DNA of 64,000 nt from Lantana camara (lineage: Eukaryota; Streptophyta; Magnoliopsida; Lamiales; Verbenaceae), in the NCBI GenBank assembly GCA_037501455.1, contig CM074858.1, forward strand, positions 38,685,001 through 38,749,000. Direction: 5' to 3'. Numbering within the stretch: the stretch's first letter is position 1; the number at the start of each line of letters is the position of its first letter. The notes below the pieces were generated by a model that was given only the letters and a program-made list of their open reading frames with translations, was not told where the DNA came from and ran no database searches. The position numbers and the translations under genes were made by a program. Shown piece by piece: positions 55,928-64,000 of this stretch.

Positions 55928-58900
55928 TGTAACATCCCAACCGATCGGACTTTCTGGTAACCTAATATTTTCTTGTGTGATTACGTGATATTAAATGTTA
56001 ACGTGAATATTTAATGTTATTTGAATTTAATTGCTTTAATATTAATATGATTACTTTGAACGTTTAAACTTTTATGGCCTATATTTTGCTCAATTTGTAT
56101 CCGAATTTAATTTCGATTTCTGTGGATTTTTTATATACATGAATTAGGTAAGTTACGAACTCGTTTATATGATCGTTTTATGTGTTGGAACTTGTTTGCT
56201 TTGCCTTTTTATTCATTTTTGGAGACGGGACCTAAAGGAGGCCAAAGAGCATTTAGCACACCTTGGGTCCCGGGCGGCATATCTTGAGCTCGGGAATTCA
56301 GATTCGAATTTTGTCACCTCCGTTGAACTTGTTTCGATGATACGAGTTCAATGGAACAAGCCTCACATTTTTCTAAGTTAATTTAGACCCACAAAATTCG
56401 ACCGGAACGAGCACCTTACGCTTAAGAGACATTTTTTGACCTAACTTTGATTAGTGGGTCCCTCTTAAACCTAACCATACCTAAACCTTGACTTATAACC
56501 TTGAGTTAACTCTCTCCCTTGCTCCTTAGCCTGATATTTCGAACCAAACCCTCCCCCAAACCACACAAGTTCAGCTCCAAGTGAAGTGAAGAGAGAAGAG
56601 AGAATAGGAGAAACCCTTTGGCCATTTGTGATCTTGAGCTCTAATCACCTCCAAATCTTCCCAAATTTGAAAGGTAAGTTCATGATGTTACTCTAAATTC
56701 TCTTCTCTTTCTTTTATGTGCTTTTGGGCTGAAATCCATGGAGGTTTGAGTATATTTGGCTATATTGATGAATAGTGTAGGCTGGGAGAATTTTGATGAC
56801 TCTTAGTTCCATGGTTGAATTCTTTGAGGTTTCATGCATATATATTGTTCTTAAGACCTTATTTATTGCATTTATTACTTGCTCCTACATGGTAGTTGAG
56901 ATTGGGATAATTCTCCATTAATGAACTCTTCAGAATTTGTTGGAATAGCTTGATGAATTCATTCAATTTCTTGCCTTGTTTCTTGATTGTTTGGAGCTGA
57001 TCTTGTTGCTAGCTTTTATGGCATGAATATATGTTGATTTGGTGTTAATTTCGTGTATGATATGTGAGCTTTTATGGCCTAAGAGACTCCCTAAGGTTTG
57101 CACACGAACTGCCCTGTTTTTGGCCCTCAAATCCGGATAGCTGCGCCTAATAATTTTTTTTTTTCAAGGTCGAAAGTTAGACACGGCCGTGTCCTAAAAC
57201 ACTTGAAACTTCACGCGTCCGTGTTGTGTTCTCGACTTAGGGTCCTGATTTAATTTAAATCGGACACTGCCATGTCCGTTTCATGTGTATTTTGGACATG
57301 GTCGTGTCCACTTCGTAGGTGATGCCCGGGGGAAGTTTCTTTTGTAGTTTCATTGCTTTTTGTTGGCTCTTCTTGGCTCGTTTATGCCTTGTATGCATGA
57401 TTAAGTTGTTATATTATGTTTTAAGCTTTATGTTGTGATTTTGTGACTCATTTTATGCTCTTGTTTGTGAGATATAAGGTTATATGCAATGTATGCTCTT
57501 ATATGACCTAAGTATGGATTCATTTCATACCATTTGCATCATAAATGTGTGTACGCATTTACCGAGCGTCAATGTGGCTCATGTTGTGTCTAAGAGTGTC
57601 TCTTCTTGTTTGTTTTGTTCAGAGGACCTTCCCGTTGTGGACGAGATTGCCCCTTAAGCCTCCGGATTACACTTTTGTCTCCACTACACGCGTTGTTAAG
57701 GTGAGGTTTTTGTTCTTTTAGTTAAATGACCTATAACCCTATTTGATTTGAAGCCTCACATGCGATTATATATAGTATATGTTAGATAAGTGTATGATAA
57801 GTATGTTGAGGGCTTGTCCCATTTGTTATAAGATTTTCAAAACGTTTTGTATAAGTATATAAGCTATTTTGCTTTTGTTTGGAAAACTTTAGCTATTCGT
57901 GTATGGGGTGTGTAAGCGAGATATGGCTTCGAAGGATAAGCTTTTTGGTATGTGTGTGTGATCTTTATGATAAGTTTTGGGCCCCGGAGAGTGGTATGGC
58001 AATCTCGGGACGACCGAGAGTTCGCCGAGCTCTTCCATCAACACCCTCCATTTGAGAGTCTCACCCAACCTTGGGAGAATCGAGGAACGGTGTTTCTCTT
58101 GAGCCGGCAAAGATAACCGTCGAAGGTTTCAAGGTCGTGATTAAACCTTGTCTCGTGTGTATAAGGATAATTAGCGTCGTCAACCCTTCTATCACTTGGT
58201 GTGGGGATGGTTTATGATTTTTGCTTTGCTTTGTTTTGTCCCTTCATACATGGAAGTTGGAATGTGTGACTCGTACTCGCCGAGTGGGTTGATTTTGTTT
58301 GATCTAGGGAACGAGAGGGGACTTCTAAATGTCTAAAACGTGATGTTTGGCCTTTGGCCTTAAGTTTGTTTATTTAAACCTATGTATATCTATATCACGG
58401 GAATCACTTTGGCTTACAAAAACCGCTCTCGGTTCATGGATCTTTTCGATTTGAATATTTGCTTTGCTCTATATATATATCGGGTGTGTGAGTTAACCCC
58501 CTCACTAATCACTAGGACTAACCCTCGTTGTTGTTTCCCCTTTCCCCTTTCCCTTTTGAGTTGCAGGTACTTCCGAGTCAAGCTAGGCGGCAAGTGTCGG
58601 TTGGGTTTTACTTCTGGTATAGCTTGAGTCGTCATGTATTGTAGTGGTTTTGCATTTCCTTTTTCTTATGCACTTTTGGATTATATATTATGAATACTTA
58701 TAATATTTTGGCCTCGATGGGCATTGTATATCTTCAATATATTCTTGATGACTAGCTCGGTAGCTTGACCCTTTTGATATGTATATTTGTGATCTAGGGA
58801 TTTATGCATGTTTGATTTATCGCTTCTGCTACTCTGATTTTAATTTGCTCCAGTTCTTGAGGGTCAAGGCCGCCTAGCAAGGGTGTGTGTTTTGTGTGTC

Positions 58901-59001
58901 TCCCATTCGCTATGGTTTGATAGGGTGCGAACTCTCCATTTCGTTACTCGTGTTAGACCTTAGTGAAGGGATGTGGCACCCTTTCGTTCCGGTGTGTTAC
59001 A
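55928..59001 (+). repeat. Element F 5' LTR (3074 bp)
   Basis: TGTAACATCCC to GGTGTGTTACA. Landmarks: exon-1 hairpin, partly decayed (56293-56312), donor AAAG/GTAAGTT (intron 1 56674-57622, ending TTTTGTTCAG), exon 2 57623-57700 with GACGAG, donor TTAAG/GTGAGG (intron 2 57701-58566), branch-like CTAAC at 58518-58522, strong pyrimidine tract, TTGCAG, then GCTAGGCGGC (58582-58591) and GCCGCCTAGC (58869-58878). Another acceptor-like CTCCAG ends at 58853. Confidence 0.9.
57178..57312. repeat. GC-rich palindrome array, LTR F (GACACGGCCGTGTC type)
   Basis: Units GACACGGCCGTGTCC, CACGCGTCCGTGTT, GACACTGCCATGTCC and GACATGGTCGTGTCC. One is perfect; the others carry changes, some on both arms. Same position in intron 1 as the arrays of A, C, D, E, G and S1. 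Confidence 0.72.
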
Positions 59002-59010
59002 TCCTTGTGT

Positions 59011-59022
59011 AGTATCAGAGCC
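59011..59022 (+). other. Primer-binding site of F
   Basis: AGTATCAGAGCC, a slightly altered initiator tRNA-Met site 9 nt after the LTR, followed by the GGTT-GCAA-AACC hairpin (59026-59037). Confidence 0.78.
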
Positions 59023-59210
59023 CTCGGTTGCAAAACCGGAGCTCTGGAGTCGTGTTGAGTTTGTCTAGGTCGTCCGATTTAGGATTATGTGTTTATTTGC
59101 AATCATTTACATACTTATGTGAGTTATTTGTTTAACTTCATGATAATTGCTCTCATGAGCATACACTGAACCCCACGCATCAATATTTTCATGATTTGTG
59201 AATTTTCAAG

Positions 59211-60096
59211 ATGCCTCCACGAAGGATAATGGATAGGGAACAAACCCCGGATCTTAATCAACCTCCTCCACAAGCACCACCACCCCCACCAATGAATGCT
59301 GAGAACATTGTACAAGCTCTTCTCAATCAACTTCAACAGAATCAGAGGGTTAACCCTCAATGGGAGGGGCAGGGAGGACAAGTTACTCCGGCCTTCAAGG
59401 ATTTTAGAAACAACAACCCACCTAAATGGTATGGAGGCGACGACATCAAAGCAGAAGAATGGTTCTCAGAAATTTTAGAAATTTGGGAGACCTGCCCCGC
59501 TCGGTTTGTTAGGGAATTTCATCACAAGTATATTCCACCAATTGCCCATGAAAGGAGACTTCCGGAATTCTTGGAGTTGAAGCAAGGGAATCGAACAGTT
59601 GAAGATTATAATTTAGAATTTGAGAGACTCGCCCAGTATGTTCCCCACATTACCAATGATGAGACTCAGAAAGCTCGGAATTTTATTCATGGTTTGAAGT
59701 ATGAGATTCAGAATGGTCTACAAGCTGCTACCGTGGATACTTGGGAGAAAGCTACAAGGAAGGCAATAAAAGTGGAAGCCAATAGGTTAAGGTTGAGGCC
59801 CACGACTTATTCTTCGGGGCAAGGTTCTAATTTGGGGGAAGAGGCCTGGATCTCAAAATGGGCCTCCGGTTTTCAAACGCCAAAGTCCTAATTCTTCCAA
59901 CAAGAGAGCCCGACCACCGGTACCGGTAGCACCCGCTCTACCTACGCTGATACAATATGCTTATTCTAAGGGTCCCAACCACATCGAGGAGACATGCCGG
60001 AAGAAATTGAAAAGGTGCTATAAATGTGGAGAACCTGGCCATATGATTGGTAATTGTTCTCAGATGAGAGTCCCTCAACCTTGACCTCCTCAACCT
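59211..60096 (+). pseudogene. Element F gag
   Basis: ATG at 59211. N-terminal part and capsid start ([17 protein letters not shown]) match A, but about 40 residues of capsid are missing in frame after WETCP (near 59502). A frameshift near 59838 ends the first frame at 59891. The other frame then continues through a Pro/Ser stretch to a damaged first Cys/His motif (both leading Cys lost) and an intact zinc knuckle CYKCGEPGHMIGNC, with a TGA near 60082. Confidence 0.87.
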
Positions 60097-60804
60097 TTGA
60101 AAATGATGCCTCCGAGAGCACCTATCCAAGCAAGGGCTTACGCTTTTGAGGGAGAAGAAGAGGATGTGGAAGTGGATGCCAATGATGTTATTGAAGGTAC
60201 TATCAACATACATAGCATTCCATTGCATGGATTGTTTGACCCAGGAGCAACGCATTCATTTATTGCTTCCCGACTTGTGTCTACTCTTTCTTTGCCTGTT
60301 GCTTGCTTTGATGATTCCTTTGTTGTGAGTTCTCCCCTCGGGGGAAATTTGGTGACGAACTGTGTCTACCGTAGTTGTCCGGTGATTGCGGAAGATCAAG
60401 AGTATCCGGTGGACTTGATTAAGATGCCTATCAAAAAGTGTGGGGTGATTTTGGGCATGGATTGGTTGTTTCGACACCGAGTGAGGATGGATTGTTTTGC
60501 AAAGAAGGTGACTTTGGGTTCTACGGTATTTTCGGGTCTGAGGTTGAAGACCTGCCCATTTATTTCCTTTATGGAAGCAAGCAGATTGTTCCGGGACAGT
60601 GCGACAGGCTATGTGGCCTATCTTTTGAATAAGCCGAAGGATCAGGCCAAGCTCGAGGAGACGGAGATCGTGAAGGAGTTCCCCGATGTTTTCCCAGAGA
60701 ATTTGGGATACTTACCTCAGGATCGAGACGTCGAATTTGTAATTGATCTCTATCCCAGAGCAGAACCGTATGCCAAATCTCCCTATAGGATGGCTCCAGC
60801 CTAA
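60097..60804 (+). pseudogene. Element F protease and start of RT
   Basis: Open frame continuing gag: aspartic protease [12 protein letters not shown], then the linker to RT (KLEETEIVKEFPDVFPENL, KSPYRMAPA). It stops at TAG 60802-60804, where A and E have Glu. The ATG at 60097 is an internal Met, not a real start. Confidence 0.88.
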
Positions 60805-61808
60805 TTGAAGGAGTTGAAGACGCAACTGGACGAGCCCTTAGAGTGTGGTTACATTCGCCCGAGCACTTCTTCGTGGGGTGCTCCGGTCCTGTTTGTAAAG
60901 AAGAAAGATGGGACTTTGTGAATGTGCATTGACTACCATGAGCTGAACCGGTTGACGGTTAAGAAAAATACCCACTCCCTCATATTGAAGAGTTGTTCGA
61001 TCTCCTTCAGGGTTCAAGTGTTTATTCCAAGAATGCCTCAGAGGTGAGAAGTTTTCTCGGGTTAGTAGGGTATTATAGGCGCTTTTTGAATGATTTCTCG
61101 AAGATTGCCTCCCCGTTGACCCGGTTAACAAAGAAAGAGGTTAAATTCAAGTGGGATAAGGCGTGTGAGATGAGTTTTCAAACTCTTAAGGAGAGATTGA
61201 CTACTGCACCGGTTTTAACCCTACCCGAGGGTTCAGAACGCTACTCAGTTTACACCGATGCATCGAAGGAAGGTCTGGGTTGTGTGCTGATGCAGAATGG
61301 CAAAGTAGTGGCTTACGCCTCTAGGAAGTTAAAGGATCAGGAGAGAAACTACCCCACTTATGATTTGGAACTCGCCGCGATGGTGTTTGCTTTGATAAAA
61401 TGGCGTCATTACCGCTACGGAGTTACTTTTGAAGTGTTCACCGACCACCAGAGCCTTAAGTATTTGTTCACTCAGAAAGATTTGAATGTAAGACAGAGGC
61501 GCTGGATGGAATTACTCGAGGACTATGATTGCAGAATTCAATACCATCCAGGTAAGGCTAACGTGGTTGCAGATGCTCTGAGCAGAAAAGCTAGTGTTTT
61601 AAGTTTGGAAGTAGGTTCTAGTAAACAGAGTTCAGTGGTTTTGGTTTCGGAAGCTCGTTTGGCGAATATTTCGGTTCAACCGGATTTGAACCAAAGATTG
61701 ATAGAAGCTCAATCTATGGATCCGAAAATTCAGAGATTGGTGGCTAAGGCAAGGATTGATCCTGAAACCAAGTTTGGGTTTGATGATTCCGGGGTTATTT
61801 CGGTTTAA
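60805..61808 (+). pseudogene. Element F RT remnant and RNase H
   Basis: RT motifs [10 protein letters not shown] and FVKKKDGTL are followed by TGA near 60919 and a frameshift near 60965. At about 61033 GSSVYSK is joined directly to [11 protein letters not shown], so the RT centre with its catalytic aspartates is deleted. RNase H is intact ([37 protein letters not shown]). The frame ends at 61806-61808 by a shift. Confidence 0.88.
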
Positions 61809-62533
61809 GGCTCGAGTTTGTGTTCCGGAAGAACTTAAGCAGTTGGTACTTGATGAGGCCCATAGATCAGCTTATTCGGTACATCCCTGTACCACCAAGA
61901 TGTATAGAGCTTTAAAGACTTTCTATTGGTGGAACGGTATGAAAAGGAATGTTGCTAATTTTATAAGAAGGTGTCAAACTTGTCAAGTGGTGAAAGCAGA
62001 GCACCAAAAACCGGGAGGAACTCTCCAACCCCTTCTAATTCCCGAATGGAAGTGGGAGCAAGTGACAATACACTTCGTGTCCGGCTTGCCAAGGACCAAA
62101 GGAGGTTTCGATGGAATATGGGTCATTATCGATCGGTTGACGAAGTCAACTCATTTCCTCAAGGTAAGGATGTCCGATAAAGTGCCTAAGTTGGCCCGGT
62201 TGTATCGGAAGGAGATTGTCAGGTTATATGGTGCACCGGGCTGTATTGTTTCAGATAGAGATCCTCGGTTCACATCAAGTTTTTGGCAAGAACTACAGAA
62301 ATGTTTGGGAAGGAGGCTTCAGTTTAGTACTGTGTTTCACCCACAGACGGATGGTCAATCCGAGAGGTTAATAAGGTATCTCGAGGACATGCTTCGTGCT
62401 TGTGCCTTGGATTATCAAGATTCGTGGGATGAACAGTTGGATTTGGTTTAGTATACTTATAATAATAGTTTTTAGTTTTTAATTGGTATGGCACCGTATG
62501 AAGCTTTGTATGGGAGAAAATGTCGGTCCCCTC
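61809..62533 (+). pseudogene. Element F integrase, interrupted by LTR G
   Basis: The frame resumes ([14 protein letters not shown]) with the zinc-binding HRSAYSVHP ... CQTC. The first catalytic Asp is replaced by His (VTIHFVSGLP; CAC at 62071-62073). Second Asp (VSDRDPRF) and Glu (TDGQSERL) are present. TAG at 62449-62451 and another near 62474 follow, and LTR G interrupts after GRKCRSPL. Confidence 0.88.
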
Positions 62534-64000
62534 TCTAACGCCCCAATTTCCGGCTTTCCAGGTACGCACGATATGTGTAAATTTTCCATGAGTTAGAATT
62601 AATTTTAATTCTATTATTTATTAAATTCTTATAATTCGTGACAAATTGTATAAATTATATTTCAATGTGATTATGTGAAATATGTGTCAATTTGAGCATT
62701 ATTTTATAAGTTAAATTTACTTGTTACGTGAATTAATTCCCGAAGATGCCTTAATTGTTTAAATGTCCTTAATTGATCATTTATTTAATTAGAGGACCAA
62801 ATTACATGATTATCCTTTGGGACTAAATTGACATTTTCCAAACCTTGCATCCTTAATTGTATAACTTATGAACTTTGGGGTTTTAATGACAAATATCATA
62901 TTTTTCCCAAAATATATTACGGTATATACATCTCTTCTACATTCTTCATTCATATATCAAGAAATTATCATCCATCCTACCTCACTTATACCGAGCCAAA
63001 ACCTGCAAGAAAAGGGGGAGAGATTTCATCATTTCAAGCTAAAATCTTTAAGGAATTGGGAGTCTTGGAGCATCATCTTCATCCTATCTTCATCTTTTCT
63101 TCTTCTTATTTCATTCAAGGTAATATATAGGATTCTTTGATATTAATAGATGAAGCTAGGGTTTATGAATCCATGAAATAATTGGATTATTTGGTGTTAG
63201 GAGTATGACCATGTTCTTGTAACTTGAATTTCATGCTTATATCTTGAGAATTATGGAGTTTTATGGTATCCATGTTCATGAGAGTTGATCTTGAATTCTT
63301 GGTGTATTAAGCTTGAACTAAGTGTTTATGTTGGATTTTATTATACCTTGAGTATATATGCATATTAATTTCCAGAGTTCTTGCAATTAGAAATGGATCC
63401 AATGATATTTTATGAGGGTTTGATGATATCTCGTGCATCCCCTGTTTCTTCCCCTGTTTCTGCATCTTCTGCATAACGGGAACGGCCCTTCCCGTTCCCT
63501 TTGTATTTAGGGAACGACCGTTCCCATAGTGTGAATAGTATGCATGGCGGCGAGGGCGGGAACGGGCCTTCCGGTTTTGGCTTGTAAGCTGGAACGGCTG
63601 TTCCCATCTTCGGGAGCCACTTCGGGTAGCCGGGAACGACCATTCCCATTTTGAACTATGGGCAGGAACGGCCCTTCCCAGGCCTCTGGAGAGGCAGAAA
63701 GTTTCTGTATAAAACATGAATTTCCATTTCCTTTTCCTTACCTCTATTTGGTCCCAATATGCTATTATATGTTCAATATCATGCCATAATATGAATATAT
63801 TATTCTACATTGTTCACGGCATGCCATCTCGTCTTTTGATCATGTCGTGTGCTTATTTGGTAACGTTATCAAGTTATGGTCTAATGAGGGCACAAATGTT
63901 TCTATTCCCTGCCAGTTATTCTCTGGAATAGAGTTCTGGATCAACGAGCATGTTCACGCATTCATGAATCTTCGTGTCACCCGCTAGCAAGCAAGTCAGG
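62534..64000 (+). repeat. LTR G (partial, cut by the window edge)
   Basis: Starts TCTAACGCCCC (altered from TGTAACGCCCC), inserted in the F integrase. Donor-like CAAG/GTAAT at 63118, palindrome array 63476-63682, and an acceptor-like CTATTCCCTGCCAG near 63914. Whether a whole element or a solo LTR follows cannot be seen. Confidence 0.82.
63476..63682. repeat. GC-rich palindrome array, LTR G (GGAACGRCCGTTCCC type)
   Basis: Six units (GGGAACGGCCCTTCCC, GGGAACGACCGTTCCC, GGGAACGGGCCTTCCG, GGAACGGCTGTTCCC, GGGAACGACCATTCCC, GGAACGGCCCTTCCC) spaced 30-50 bp in an AT-rich surround, directly comparable with LTRs A and E. Confidence 0.78.

Larger units (their letters stand above)
55928..62533 (+). 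mobile_element. Element F: defective Tekay-like chromovirus inserted in K2 gag
   Basis: 5' LTR 55928-59001, primer-binding site, then gag-pol from 59211 until LTR G interrupts the integrase at 62534. The rest of F and its 3' LTR must lie to the right of the window. Gag is closely related to that of A (both start MPPRR and share [18 protein letters not shown]). Many lesions make it a dead copy. Confidence 0.9.

Overview
The window is plant nuclear DNA, almost certainly from an angiosperm with a large, repeat-rich genome. The basis is the content: chromodomain-bearing Ty3/gypsy elements of the Tekay/Del type, Ty1/copia elements, and primer-binding sites matching plant initiator-tRNA(Met). I found no host gene, rRNA or tRNA gene. 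Essentially every base belongs to LTR retrotransposons nested in one another. I could not identify the species; a eudicot is a guess.

Layout. 1-8682: minus-strand Tekay-like element A, nearly intact, 3' LTR cut by the window edge. 8683-12667: LTR fragments in both orientations around a decayed gag (10107-11179). 12668-18986: 3' LTR and pol end of minus-strand element B, its LTR split by a clean solo LTR S1 (12811-16509, duplication CTTAA). 18987-22789: two opposed LTR pieces. 22790-26228: minus-strand copia element K1 (leader and 5' LTR). 26229-34455: a second gag type (H, minus) split by two solo LTRs, S2 and S3. 34456-36455 and 53670-55927: plus-strand copia element K2, split by Tekay-like element E (36456-53669). 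E is split inside its own LTR by the gag-only element D (37076-45462, duplication GATAG). 55928-62533: element F, inserted in the K2 gag. 62534-64000: LTR G, inserted in the F integrase.

Order of events from nesting: H and K2 are old. E and F entered K2, D entered E and G entered F; S1 entered B. Element A is youngest, with two LTR differences seen by eye in 1387 bp. It encodes a complete gag-protease-RT-RNase H-integrase-chromodomain polyprotein, interrupted by one TAG in RT. B, E and F carry many lesions, and D has lost a usable pol.

The most interesting observation is shared, non-coding organisation inside these 2.5-3.7 kb LTRs. Across subfamilies whose sequence has otherwise drifted, the same order recurs: an exon-1 hairpin, a GTAAG donor, an intron with an array of lineage-specific GC-rich palindromes, an acceptor, a 64-78 nt exon 2, a GTGAGG donor, a second intron of about 0.7-0.9 kb ending in a hairpin that contains a branch-point-like CTGAC and TTGCAG, and then GCTAGGCGG, which is complementary to CCGCCTAGC 250-350 nt downstream. 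The stems show compensatory changes. A further acceptor-like AG sits one base before the gag ATG. This suggests a multiply spliced, structured leader RNA encoded within the LTR. It is an inference from sequence alone; no transcript was seen.
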